Source of the DNA: Micromonospora ferruginea | GTDB lineage: Bacteria; Actinomycetota; Actinomycetes; Mycobacteriales; Micromonosporaceae | Assembly (NCBI RefSeq): GCF_013694245.2 | Contig: NZ_CP059322.2 | Location: 4,719,001 to 4,783,000, forward strand | Length of the DNA: 64,000 nt | Direction of reading: 5' to 3' | Part shown: piece by piece, positions 51,999-59,994 of the stretch | How positions within the stretch are numbered: the stretch's first letter is position 1 | Layout: every line of letters starts with the position of its first letter | Position numbers and translations under genes: made by a program | The notes under the pieces: model-generated | What the model saw: only the letters and a program-made list of their open reading frames with translations | The model's database searches: none | Told to the model about the DNA's origin: nothing

Positions 51999-52033
51999 CG
52001 AAGGCCGTCTCCGATCAACGGAGACGGCCTTCG
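51999..52033. terminator. Shared terminator of hydrolase gene and tRNA-Ala
   Basis: A perfect 15-bp stem CGAAGGCCGTCTCCG and complement with an ATCAA loop. It ends the plus-strand gene and lies 7 nt beyond the 3' end of the minus-strand tRNA. Confidence 0.88.
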
Positions 52034-52040
52034 AACTGGG

Positions 52041-52114
52041 TGGAGCTGAGGGGATTTGAACCCCTGACCCCCTCGATGCGAACGAGGTGCGCTACCGGTC
52101 TGCGCCACAGCCCC
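52041..52114 (-). tRNA. tRNA-Ala (anticodon CGC)
   Basis: A 74-nt cloverleaf: acceptor GGGGCTG/CAGCTCC, D-arm with GGTAGCGC, anticodon stem CCTCG/CGAGG with loop TTCGCAT (anticodon CGC), T-loop TTCAAAT and discriminator A. The 3' CCA is not encoded (CCC follows). Confidence 0.97.
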
Positions 52115-52228
52115 TCCGCCGGCAACCCGGCGTAGGTCCCACCCGGCTTTCACCGGGCGGGCCGGCGCCAAGGCTAACAGGTCCCGCCCCCGACACGCGA
52201 ACCGCCCCGCCCTACGCCCCCAGTCCGC

Positions 52229-52299
52229 CGATCTTGGAGTTGTGGCACCGCCGATAAGCCGCCAACGAGACAAACCCTGGCACCACAACTCCAAGATCG
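52229..52299. repeat. Long inverted repeat
   Basis: CGATCTTGGAGTTGTGG (52229-52245) and its exact complement (52283-52299) flank a 37-nt loop, between tRNA-Ala and the sepX stop. The composition is less GC-rich than the surroundings. It may be a REP-like element or the sepX terminator. Confidence 0.75.
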
Positions 52300-52301
52300 A
52301 C

Positions 52302-52320
52302 GGGGCGGGGCGGGGCAGGG
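52302..52320 (+). other. G-quadruplex motif
   Basis: GGGG-C-GGGG-C-GGGG-CA-GGG on the plus strand, the template strand of the sepX gene whose stop is 11 nt away. Four G-tracts with one- and two-base loops meet the usual G4 rule. Confidence 0.6.
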
Positions 52321-52330
52321 CAGGACGGGG

Positions 52331-53107
52331 TCAGGCGCCTCGGCCGGACTGGTAGGGGCGACCGCGCAGGCCGCCGGCGCGACGGTAGGAGACCGAGCCG
52401 CCGCTCGCGGCGGGGGGCAGGTCCGCGGGACGGTCCAGGCCCATCGCGGTACGCCGGACCGCCTCCCGCTGGGCGGCCAGCCGGCGTTGGGCCTCCCGCC
52501 GGGCCGCGGCGCGCCGGGCCTGCTCGCGGCGCACCTCCGCCTGGCGGGCGGCCAGCCAGGCGGCCTCGCGGGCGTCCGCGCGCCGCCGCCGGCGCTCGGC
52601 CAGCGCCCGCTGCCGCAGGTGTACGACGTACGCGACGAGCAGCGCGCCGGTGACCGAGACACCGATCCAGAACCCGGGGCCGACCAGCATCACGCCGACC
52701 AGCTCGACCAGGTTGAGCAGGAGCAGCGCGGCGAGCACCCGGCGCCGGCGGTAGACCGCGGGGGTGTGCCGCCGGTGCGGCGGGTGCCGTCGGCGGGACT
52801 GCGCCGGGACCGCCGAAACGGGCCGGAGCCGGCCGGAGCGCCGCCGCACGGGCGGGGCGGACACCGGCCGAGCAAGACCGCCCGTGTCGGCATTCTCACT
52901 CAAGGTGACGACGAGTGCACGCGGCGGGTGCAGCGGCCGGCGTCCGGGCACGGTGCGTCGACGACGCTCGCGCTGGAGCACCCGCGCCGTCGACTGCGCC
53001 CGCTCCGCCACCAGCCGCTCGGTGGCGTCGTACCGGCGGACCAGCGCCGGAGCGAGGGCGAGCAGACCGGCGGCGGCGAGGACGGCGAGGAGCACCGACG
53101 TCGGCAC
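52331..53107 (-). CDS. sepX: SepX/GlpR-type septation membrane protein
   Basis: A 258-aa membrane protein with the SepX/GlpR pattern: an N-terminal span (SVLLAVLAAAGLLALAPAL) running directly into LVRRYDATERLVAERAQS and a basic STARVLQRERRRR segment, a disordered Pro/Arg region, a pair of spans (about 122-160) and a highly basic helical C terminus. In Streptomyces SepX acts at cell division; in corynebacteria GlpR is the membrane receptor of the gephyrin-like protein Glp. Linkage to rimJ, the gephyrin-like gene and galU supports this. GTG 53107 has GGGAGG about seven nt upstream. Confidence 0.75.
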   Translation of the reverse strand: MPTSVLLAVLAAAGLLALAPALVRRYDATERLVAERAQSTARVLQRERRRRTVPGRRPLHPPRALVVTLSENADTGGLARPVSAPPVRRRSGRLRPVSAVPAQSRRRHPPHRRHTPAVYRRRRVLAALLLLNLVELVGVMLVGPGFWIGVSVTGALLVAYVVHLRQRALAERRRRRADAREAAWLAARQAEVRREQARRAAARREAQRRLAAQREAVRRTAMGLDRPADLPPAASGGSVSYRRAGGLRGRPYQSGRGA

Positions 53108-53269
53108 CCTCACCCCTCCCGTCACCAAGTTCGGGGCGAGCGCCACACGGCCGCAACTTCTTCCGTCGACTCTCGTTAACGGCGCACATCATGCGGACCG
53201 GCAGCGCTTGCCACAGCTTGCAGTTACTTGAGGTTACGGGCCGCCGACCGAGATCACCGTGCGCCGCGC

Positions 53270-53286
53270 CGGGCGGTCACCGCCCG
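53270..53286 (-). terminator. Weak hairpin after rimJ-like gene
   Basis: CGGGCGG/CCGCCCG with a TCA loop, 7 nt after the acetyltransferase stop and 160 nt before the sepX start. It suggests sepX also has its own promoter. Confidence 0.5.
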
Positions 53287-53292
53287 AACGGG

Positions 53293-53934
53293 TCAGCGCC
53301 GGTTGTCACGTACGCGGTGCCAACGGGCCAGCAGCCCGCCCTCGGCGGCCACTTCCTCGCCGGTCATCGCGTATCCGATGTGGTCCCGCCAGGCGCCGTC
53401 GATGTGCATGTACCGCACGTGGTAGGCCTCCTCGCGGAAGCCCAGCTTCTCCACCACCCGCCGGGACGGGACGTTCTCCGGTCGGATGTTCACCTCGATC
53501 CGGTGCAGGCCACCGGGGCCGAACGCGTGGTCCACGGCGAGCGCCACCGCGGTGGGGATCACCCCCCGCCCGGCCACCCGGGAGTCCACCCAGTAGCCCA
53601 CGTACCCGGAGCAGAACGCCCGCCGGACGATGCTGCCCACGTTGAGGTGCCCGACCAGTCGCTCCTGCCCGTCCTCGCGCAGGCAGACCGCGAACGGCAT
53701 GCCGTCGCCGGTGCGCGCCGACCGGCGCTGGTCGGCGTGGACCAGGCGGAACGCGGCCGGCGAGTTCGTCTGGTCCCAACCACCCGGCACATGGGACTCC
53801 CACGGGGCCAGCCACTCCCGGTTCGCCCGCCGGATCGTCGACCAGGTCACCGCGTCGGAACGCCGGTAGGGCCGCAGCACCACCGGACCGTCCACCAGCA
53901 CCGCCGGCCACCCCGGCGCCCGCCGGAACATCAC
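53293..53934 (-). CDS. GNAT acetyltransferase, RimJ/RimL-like
   Basis: A 213-aa N-acetyltransferase of the RimJ/RimL branch, which acetylates protein N termini in known members. Motifs are VVLRPYRRSDAVTWSTIRR at the N terminus, the acetyl-CoA loop SRVAGRGVIPTAVALAVDH (about 117-135) and NVPSRRVVEKLGFREEA (about 153-170). It lies between the gephyrin-like and SepX genes, a conserved actinobacterial order. The start is GTG 53934 or ATG 53931. It follows the stop-linked repeat. Confidence 0.88.
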   Translation of the reverse strand: MMFRRAPGWPAVLVDGPVVLRPYRRSDAVTWSTIRRANREWLAPWESHVPGGWDQTNSPAAFRLVHADQRRSARTGDGMPFAVCLREDGQERLVGHLNVGSIVRRAFCSGYVGYWVDSRVAGRGVIPTAVALAVDHAFGPGGLHRIEVNIRPENVPSRRVVEKLGFREEAYHVRYMHIDGAWRDHIGYAMTGEEVAAEGGLLARWHRVRDNRR

Positions 53935-53942
53935 CGAACAAC

Positions 53943-53987
53943 ACCGATCGCGACTGCGGGGCTCGCAAGCTCACTCCTCGCGCTCAC
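53943..53987 (-). repeat. Stop-codon-linked operon repeat, copy B (glp-rimJ)
   Basis: Read on the minus strand it starts with the gephyrin-like gene's stop: TGAGCGCGAGGAGTGAGC, then TTGCGAGCCCCGCAGTCG. It matches the galE-galK repeat at 18908-18957 apart from a short insertion. Confidence 0.8.
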
Positions 53988-55297
53988 CGGCGCCGGTCCA
54001 GCAGCAAGACGTCCACGGTGGAACCGGCCGCGGCGGTGGTGACCCGCTCACCGAGCACCAGCAGGCCGTTCGCCTCGGCCAGGCCGGAGAGCGTGAACGG
54101 GCCGCCGGCCATCGGCTGCACGGTGTAGCCGCCGCCGCGCCGCTCGGCCACGTGCGCGGGACGGAACTCGCGCAGCCCCACCGGGGACGAGACCGTCTCC
54201 AGCAGGTGCGCGCGCACGCTTGGCCGGAACACCGGCTCGGCGCCGGCCAGCAGTTGGATGGCCGGGCGGGCCAGCACCTCGAAGCCGATCAGCGCCGCGC
54301 CGGGCTCACCGGGAAGACAGACCACCGGCACCTCCTCGGCGCCGACCGTACCGAAGCCGAGCGCCGTGCCGGGATAGAGGGCCACCTCGGTGAAGGTGAC
54401 CGGGCCGGCCCGGCCGCCGTCGCGCCGGGACAGGATCCGGCGGACCATGTCGCCCGGCCCGGTGCCGGTGCCGCCGGTCGTGATGATCAGGTCGGCCCGC
54501 AGCGTCTGGTCCTCCAGCAGGCCACGCAGCGCCTCCGGGTCGTCGTCGCAGATCCCCACCCGGTACGCGAGCGCGCCCGCCTCGGCCGCCGCCGCGGTCA
54601 ACGCGTGCGAGTTGGTGTCCACCACCTGCCCGGGCTGGCTGCCCCGGCCCACGTCGACCAGTTCGTCGCCGGTGGCCACGATGACCACCCGCGGGCTGGG
54701 TCGCACCACCACGTGCCCGATGCCGGTGGCCGCGAACACCGCCACCAGGGCCGGCGAGACGTACGCGCCGGCGCGGGCGAGCAGCGTGCCGGCGACCAGT
54801 TCCTCCCCGGCGCGGCGCAGGCCGTACCCCCGCTTGGGGGCGCGGAAGATCTCCACCGCGGCCATGCCCTGGTCGGTCCACTCCACCGGGACCACCACGT
54901 CCGCGCCGATCGGCAGCGGCGCGCCGGCCGCCACCGAGAAGCAGGCGCCCGGGGTGAGCCGCACCGGTCGCCAGCTCGCCGCGCCGAGGTCACCGACCAC
55001 GTTGAGCCGGATGCTGCGCCCGCCGGGCATACCGGAGGGGGCCGGGACGTAGCCCGGCCCCCGGCTCCCTCCGGAGATGTCCTCCCAGCGCGCGGCGTAC
55101 CCGTCCACCGCCGCCTGGTCGAAGGCGGGGAACGAGTGCGGGGCGACCACGTCCTCGGCGAGCACGTTGCCGTACGCCTGGGTCAGGTCGAGGTCGAGCG
55201 GAGGCAGCGCTCGTAACCTGCGCAGCACGCTGCCCAGGTAGTCGGCGAGCGGCGTCAACTCGTTCGCGGCCGCCTCGGCGTCGGCCGTCGCGGTCAT
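53984..55297 (-). CDS. glp: Gephyrin-like MoeA-family protein (Glp type)
   Basis: A 437-aa protein with the MoeA domain order (I-IV). Family blocks are DLTQAYGNVLAEDVVAP and FDQAAVDGYA at the N terminus, IVATGDELVDVG (about 208), ITTGGTGTGPGDMV (about 275) and VVCLPGEPGAALIGFEV (about 330). Canonical MoeA has GG-x-S-x-G-D and LPGNP here; both differ. That and the galU-rimJ-sepX context favour the corynebacterial Glp group, which binds FtsZ, over molybdenum insertion. ATG 55297 overlaps the galU stop (ATGA). Confidence 0.82.
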   Translation of the reverse strand: MTATADAEAAANELTPLADYLGSVLRRLRALPPLDLDLTQAYGNVLAEDVVAPHSFPAFDQAAVDGYAARWEDISGGSRGPGYVPAPSGMPGGRSIRLNVVGDLGAASWRPVRLTPGACFSVAAGAPLPIGADVVVPVEWTDQGMAAVEIFRAPKRGYGLRRAGEELVAGTLLARAGAYVSPALVAVFAATGIGHVVVRPSPRVVIVATGDELVDVGRGSQPGQVVDTNSHALTAAAAEAGALAYRVGICDDDPEALRGLLEDQTLRADLIITTGGTGTGPGDMVRRILSRRDGGRAGPVTFTEVALYPGTALGFGTVGAEEVPVVCLPGEPGAALIGFEVLARPAIQLLAGAEPVFRPSVRAHLLETVSSPVGLREFRPAHVAERRGGGYTVQPMAGGPFTLSGLAEANGLLVLGERVTTAAAGSTVDVLLLDRRR

Positions 55298-56289
55298 GTA
55301 TTGGCACCGCCGGACGCGTTGCGCAGGCCGTTCAGGACCGCGTCGGTGACCGTCTCGTCGCCCTTGTTGACGAACTCGGCCAGCCACTTGCGGAACTCGG
55401 CGCCGAGATCCTCGCGCTCGGCGGCGATCTGGACCACGGTCTGCAGGTAGCCGAGCGGCATGCCGGTGTCGTAGCGGGTGCCCCGGTAGACGATGGCGTG
55501 CACCGGCACGCCCTCGGTGCGCAGCAGCTCCATCGCGTCGGTGAGCTGGATCTCGCCGCCGCTGCCCGGCTCGGTGCGCCGGATCGCGTCGAAGATCCGC
55601 CCCGGGAGCACGTACCGGCCGAGGACGGCCAGGTTGCTCGGCGCCTCCTCCGGGCTGGGCTTCTCGACCATGCCGGTGACCCGGACGACCTCGGCGATGT
55701 CCGAGTATTCCGACTCGGCCGGCTCGACCGAGGCGATGCCGTAGCGGCTGGTCTCGGCCGGGTCGACCTCGAAGAACGCGAGCACCACCCCGCCGGTGCG
55801 GGCCTGCAGCTCCAGCATGGCCGGCAGCAGCGGCTCGGAGGGCTTGACGAACTCGTCGCCGAGCAGCACCGCGAAGGGCGCGTCGCCGACGTGCGACTCG
55901 GCGAAGCCGACCGCGTGACCCAGGCCGAGCTGCTCCGGCTGGCGGCAGGTGTAGATGGCGGCCAGTTCCTCGGTGCGCTTGACCGCGGCCAGCAGCTCGG
56001 GCTTCTTGGCGAGCCGTTCCTCCAGGTCGGGCCGGCGGTCGAAGTGGTCGACCATGGAGGTCTTGCCCCGCCCGGTGATCAGCAGCACGTCGGTGATGCC
56101 GGCCTGGGTGGCCTCCTCGACGATGTACTGCAGGACCGGCCGGTCGACGACCGGCAGCAGTTCCTTGGGGACCGCCTTGGTGGCCGGCAGGAACCGGGTG
56201 GCCAGGCCGGCGGCCGGGATGACGGCCTTGACCGCGCGGGAGCGACCGGTCGCGGCGGTCGCTGAGGGGTTCGCTGAGTGCTCCGACAT
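55294..56289 (-). CDS. galU: UTP--glucose-1-phosphate uridylyltransferase
   Basis: Makes UDP-glucose for cell-envelope polymers and the galactose pathway. It is 331 aa with AVIPAAGLATRFLPATKAVP at the N terminus (about 22-41), QLGLGHAVGFAE (about 120) and the conserved GGEIQLTDAM (about 240). ATG 56289 is preceded by TAGTCT six nt upstream, so the operon probably has its own promoter inside the end of the GGDEF gene. Its stop overlaps the start of the gephyrin-like gene. Confidence 0.95.
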   Translation of the reverse strand: MSEHSANPSATAATGRSRAVKAVIPAAGLATRFLPATKAVPKELLPVVDRPVLQYIVEEATQAGITDVLLITGRGKTSMVDHFDRRPDLEERLAKKPELLAAVKRTEELAAIYTCRQPEQLGLGHAVGFAESHVGDAPFAVLLGDEFVKPSEPLLPAMLELQARTGGVVLAFFEVDPAETSRYGIASVEPAESEYSDIAEVVRVTGMVEKPSPEEAPSNLAVLGRYVLPGRIFDAIRRTEPGSGGEIQLTDAMELLRTEGVPVHAIVYRGTRYDTGMPLGYLQTVVQIAAEREDLGAEFRKWLAEFVNKGDETVTDAVLNGLRNASGGANT

Positions 56290-56295
56290 GTCGCG

Positions 56296-56301
56296 AGACT
56301 A
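56296..56301 (-). promoter_or_regulatory. -10 box TAGTCT for leaderless galU
   Basis: TAGTCT ends six nt before the galU ATG and overlaps the stop of the upstream GGDEF gene. Confidence 0.5.
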
Positions 56302-58479
56302 TCGGCCACGGCTCTGCCGCGGCGGGTGAGGACCGGAAGACGCGCCGCCCGGCCCGGCGCCCGCCGGGTCCGCCGCGCCGGCCCTCGGCAACCCGTCGGG
56401 CGGGGTGACCGTGGCCGCCACCACCGGAATCTCCTGGGTGGGCACCGGATCCCCGGCCGGCGCCAGCCGGTAGCCGTCCCGTCCGGCGGCCTTCGCCGCG
56501 TAGAGCGCGTCGTCCGCCGCGTCGAGCACCTGCTGCCCGCCGCCGGCGTGGTCCGGGTAGACCGCGATGCCGATGGACACGGTCACCGGCACCCGCAGCG
56601 GCTCGTCGCCGTGCCCGTCGACCGGCACCGGCTGGTCGCGGACCACCGCGCCGATCCGCTCGGCGACGATCGCGGCGCCCCGGGCGTCGGTCTCCGGCAA
56701 CAGCACCACGAACTCCTCGCCGCCGTGCCGGAACGCCAGGTCCACCTCGCGGATCACGCCGCGCACCCGGCGGGCGAACTCGACCAGCACGGCGTCCCCG
56801 GCGGCGTGCCCCCAGGTGTCGTTGACGTGCTTGAACCGGTCCAGGTCGAGCGCGAGCACGCTGAGCATCCGACCGAACCGGTTCGCCCGCTCCACCTCCC
56901 GCCGGATCGACTCGCGCAGGTAGCGGTAGTTCCACAGCCCGGTCAGCGGGTCGGTGAGGGAGAGCCGCTGCGCCTCCTCGTGCACCCGGACGTTCTCCAC
57001 CGCCACCGCCGCGTGCCCGGCGAACGTCCGCAGCATGACCAGGTCGTCGTCGTCGAACTCATCGCCGCCGAGCCGGTCGTAGAGCGCCAGCACGCCGAGC
57101 GCGGCGCTCGGCGGGGCGGCCGGGTCGCCGTCGGCCGGCGGGTGGCCGGGACGCTCCGGGCCGCGCGGGTCGGGGGCGGCGAACGGCACCGCCACGTACG
57201 TCTCGCAGGTCGGCTCCCCGGTCCGCGCCTTCGGCGGGGTCCACCGGCCGCGCAGCGGCTCCCCGGTGGCGGCCACCGCGCCGACCACCCCGGCGCCGAC
57301 CGGCACCCGCAGCGTCGCCGGGTCGGTCGGATCCTCGGTCGGCCAGCGGCCGGTCAACCCCTCCACGCACTGCCCGACAAGCACGCCGTGGCCGTCGAGC
57401 AGCAACACCGCCCCGGCCCGCGCGCCGGTCCCGGCGATCGCGCTGTCCAGGATCACCCGCAGGATGCGTTGCAGGTCGTGCGTGCTGGCCAGCGTGTCGC
57501 CGAGCACCACCAGGTGGTTGCGGAGCTGGTCCCGGCTGCTGGTCAGGGCCGCCACGTAGCTGCCGGTCTCCCGGGTCATCCGGTTGAACGCGCCGGCCAG
57601 CCGCCCGATCTCGTCCCGGCTGCGCACCGGCACCCGGGCGGTCAGGTCCCCGTGCGCCACCCGGTCCACCGCACCGGCCAGCTCGACCAGCGGGCGGGTG
57701 GTCACCCGGGCCAGCCGCCAGGCGGCCAGCACGGCCAGCAGCGCGGCCAGTACGACCGCGGCGACCAGCGCGCCGTAGAGGCCGGGCGGGCGCTGCCCCG
57801 GCACCGAGAGCACCAGCGGCAGCGGCTGCCCCGGGGACGGCCCGACCCGGCGCACGTACCGGCCGTCGCCGGTCCCGGCCACCCGGTCCCCGGCCACCCG
57901 GCGGGCGGCGGCCAGCACCGCTGCGCGTACCCCCTGGTCCTCGGTCGTATGGGTGATCCGCCCGGGGTCGTCGAGGAGGGTGATCCCGACGCCGGTCACG
58001 GCCGCGAGCCGCGCCACGAAGGCCGGGTCGACGGGCTGCGCGGCGGCGACCGCGCCGAGGTCGGCGCCGGCCGGGTCGCGGAGCCGGACCTGGACGGCGA
58101 GCGCGCCCACCGGACCGGCCGGGGCGCCGGCGCAGTCCTGCCAGGGGCCGGCCGGCCCGCCGGCGGTGGCGTAGCTGGTCCGGCCGCTCGGGTCGGCGAT
58201 CACCACGGCGGCGGCCAGGCCCCGGCCGACCACCTGGTCGGCCGCGCGCGACCGGGCCGCCGGGTCGCCGACCAGCGCGACCGCGTCGGCCGCCGCGCGG
58301 AGCTGCTGGCAGAGCGCGTCGACGGAGGTACGCACGCCGGCCGCGGCCAGGCCCAGCCGCTCGGTGGCGCGCCCGCGGTCGACCGCGCTCAACGTGGTGC
58401 CGACGAAGACCGCGCCGAGCAGCACGGGGCCGAGCACCACCACGAGGAAGGCCACTGTCAACCGCCCGCGTAGCGTCAA
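56299..58479 (-). CDS. Membrane diguanylate cyclase (HAMP-GAF-GGDEF)
   Basis: A 726-aa sensor that should make cyclic di-GMP. It has an N-terminal span (about 8-28), an extracellular sensing region (about 30-225), a second span (LYGALVAAVVLAALLAVLAA), HAMP (about 260-310), GAF (about 340-470) and GGDEF (about 510-660). The active site reads FRHGGEEFVVLL. An inhibitory RxxD site (REVD) lies exactly five residues upstream, so product inhibition is likely. A Pro-rich tail of about 55 residues follows. TTG 58479 is the probable start; GTG 58524 is an alternative. There is no EAL domain. Confidence 0.88.
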   Translation of the reverse strand: MTLRGRLTVAFLVVVLGPVLLGAVFVGTTLSAVDRGRATERLGLAAAGVRTSVDALCQQLRAAADAVALVGDPAARSRAADQVVGRGLAAAVVIADPSGRTSYATAGGPAGPWQDCAGAPAGPVGALAVQVRLRDPAGADLGAVAAAQPVDPAFVARLAAVTGVGITLLDDPGRITHTTEDQGVRAAVLAAARRVAGDRVAGTGDGRYVRRVGPSPGQPLPLVLSVPGQRPPGLYGALVAAVVLAALLAVLAAWRLARVTTRPLVELAGAVDRVAHGDLTARVPVRSRDEIGRLAGAFNRMTRETGSYVAALTSSRDQLRNHLVVLGDTLASTHDLQRILRVILDSAIAGTGARAGAVLLLDGHGVLVGQCVEGLTGRWPTEDPTDPATLRVPVGAGVVGAVAATGEPLRGRWTPPKARTGEPTCETYVAVPFAAPDPRGPERPGHPPADGDPAAPPSAALGVLALYDRLGGDEFDDDDLVMLRTFAGHAAVAVENVRVHEEAQRLSLTDPLTGLWNYRYLRESIRREVERANRFGRMLSVLALDLDRFKHVNDTWGHAAGDAVLVEFARRVRGVIREVDLAFRHGGEEFVVLLPETDARGAAIVAERIGAVVRDQPVPVDGHGDEPLRVPVTVSIGIAVYPDHAGGGQQVLDAADDALYAAKAAGRDGYRLAPAGDPVPTQEIPVVAATVTPPDGLPRAGAADPAGAGPGGASSGPHPPRQSRGR

Positions 58480-58563
58480 GCCTTCCCCCCGGAAGTTCCG
58501 CGCCCCTTGGTGCGATGCTGACACAGAGCGACCGGTAGACAAGCGTTGCGTCAGGAGTGTTGC

Positions 58564-59208
58564 GTGCCGGATTTTTCGGATGAGGTGCACGAGGCGAAAC
58601 GGGAGCTGCGCGTCGCGCTGCTCGCCGCCCGCCGGTCGCTGCCCGCGACCCGCCGCGCCGAGGCCGCCGCGTCCGTGCAGGCCGAGCTGACATCCCTGGT
58701 ACGCCGGCTGCGGCCGGCCCGGATGACCGCGTACGTGCCGGTCGCCTCCGAGCCCGGCGGACCCGACCTGCCCGAGGTGCTGCGCGCCGCGCTGCCGCCC
58801 GACGCGGAGCTGCTGCTGCCGGTGCTCGCCGACGACCTCGACCTGGACTGGGCCGCCTACACCGGTCGGGAGTCGCTGCGGGCCGCCGGCCGGGGACTGC
58901 GCGAGCCGACCGGGCCGCCGTACGGCCGGGCCGCCGTGGCCGGGGCGGACCTGGTGGTGGTGCCGGCGCTGGCGGTGGACCGCCACGGCGTGCGGCTGGG
59001 CCGGGGCGGCGGCTCGTACGACCGGGCGCTGGCCCGGGTGCCCGCGACCGTGCCGACGGTGGCGCTGCTGCACGACGGCGAGCTGGTCGGCGCGGTCCCC
59101 GCCGACCCGCACGACCGGCCGGTGCACTGCGTGATCACGCCGGCGGACGGGCTGGTCGCGGTGCCGGGTGTGGGACCGAGCGCTTCCGCTGGACGAATCC
59201 GGGTGTGA
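58564..59208 (+). CDS. 5-formyltetrahydrofolate cyclo-ligase
   Basis: Converts 5-formyl-THF to methenyl-THF using ATP. It is 214 aa with KRELRVALLAARRSLP at the N terminus, VVPALAVDRHGVRLGRGGGS and the nucleotide site RGGGSYDRAL (about 145-155). GTG 58564 has CAGGAG seven nt upstream. It is divergent from the GGDEF gene and near galU, as in many actinomycetes. FmdB follows. Confidence 0.94.
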   Translation: MPDFSDEVHEAKRELRVALLAARRSLPATRRAEAAASVQAELTSLVRRLRPARMTAYVPVASEPGGPDLPEVLRAALPPDAELLLPVLADDLDLDWAAYTGRESLRAAGRGLREPTGPPYGRAAVAGADLVVVPALAVDRHGVRLGRGGGSYDRALARVPATVPTVALLHDGELVGAVPADPHDRPVHCVITPADGLVAVPGVGPSASAGRIRV

Positions 59209-59273
59209 TGACGCACCATTGGCACTCGAAGACCACGAGTGCCAGACCGGCCGTGCCAGATCCGGAGGAGAAC

Positions 59274-59627
59274 GTGCCCACGTACCAGTACGCCTGCACC
59301 GCGTGCGGCCACCAGCTCGAGGCGGTGCAGTCCTTCTCGGACCAGCCGCTGACCGAGTGCCCGGCGTGTGAGGGGCGGCTGCGCAAGCTCTTCAACTCGG
59401 TCGGCATCGTGTTCAAGGGCTCCGGCTTCTACCGCACGGACTCCCGTCCGTCCGGTTCCGAGAGCAGCACCGGGACCACGAGCAAGCCGGCCAAGTCCGA
59501 GTCGTCCGGGTCCTCCTCGTCGGAATCCTCGTCGTCGGGGTCGTCCTCGTCCTCTTCGTCGGGGTCGTCCTCGGCGTCCGGGTCCGGGTCCACCGCCGGC
59601 AAGGCTTCGGCGGCCAGCTCGGCCTGA
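59274..59627 (+). CDS. FmdB family zinc-ribbon protein with Ser-rich tail
   Basis: A 117-aa protein whose first 55 residues are an FmdB zinc ribbon (MPTYQYACTACGHQLEAVQS, then CPACEGRLRKLFN) with two CxxC pairs. The rest is a low-complexity Ser/Gly/Glu tail of about 50 residues. GTG 59274 has GGAGGAG upstream. It is a regulatory or structural protein by family; its target is unknown. Confidence 0.88.
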   Translation: MPTYQYACTACGHQLEAVQSFSDQPLTECPACEGRLRKLFNSVGIVFKGSGFYRTDSRPSGSESSTGTTSKPAKSESSGSSSSESSSSGSSSSSSSGSSSASGSGSTAGKASAASSA

Positions 59628-59642
59628 TTCCGCCGCGTTCCG

Positions 59643-59674
59643 GAAGTGGCCGTCCCGCCCGGGGCGGCCACTTC
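59643..59674 (+). terminator. fmdB terminator hairpin
   Basis: GAAGTGGCCG pairs with CGGCCACTTC, and inner bases extend the stem to about 14 bp around GCCC, 15 nt after the stop. Confidence 0.8.
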
Positions 59675-59688
59675 GTGCGTTGCGGTGG

Positions 59689-59741
59689 TAAGGCGGGGCC
59701 CCCGCTTAACGCATTCGGTAGAGGCGGGGCCCCCGGTTAAC
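59689..59741. repeat. Palindromic element, copy 5 (two direct units)
   Basis: Two direct units, GGCGGGGCCCCCGCTTAAC and GGCGGGGCCCCCGGTTAAC, 30 nt apart. Each core is itself nearly self-complementary. Confidence 0.85.
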
Positions 59742-59994
59742 ACCTCCCGGGCGGTGGGCACCCGGCTCGGCGGGGGAGCCGGCGTTGGGGGTTCGGAAGC
59801 CGCCGCCTCGAACGCCGGCACCCGCTCGGGCTGGCCGGGCTCGTCGTCCACAGGCAGGCGGGTTATCCACAGGCTGGTCGCGGGGGCGACGCGGAGGGGC
59901 CGAGCGCGCCTAGCCTGCTGACGGGCCGGAAGCGGTCGGGCCGGTCGGTCGGGCCGGGCCGGTCGGGATGGCGGAGACGGGTGGGAGGCCGGCG
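59742..59994. other. Gene-free stretch before the SAF-domain gene
   Basis: Of the 367-nt gap 59628-59994, this part holds a GC-rich stretch and a perfect DnaA-type nonamer TTATCCACA (59863-59871), with a second TCGTCCACA at 59844-59852. TAGCCT near 59909 may be a -10 box. No gene is supported here. Confidence 0.4.

Noticed and set aside
55300..56935. Upstream extension of the gephyrin-like reading frame over galU and the GGDEF gene
   Set aside because: The sequence is antisense-like low complexity, and the ATGA overlap with galU fixes the real start at 55297.
59844..59871. Two DnaA-box-like nonamers (TTATCCACA and TCGTCCACA)
   Set aside because: Only one is perfect, there is no AT-rich stretch and no dnaA, dnaN or rpmH gene nearby, so this is not an origin.
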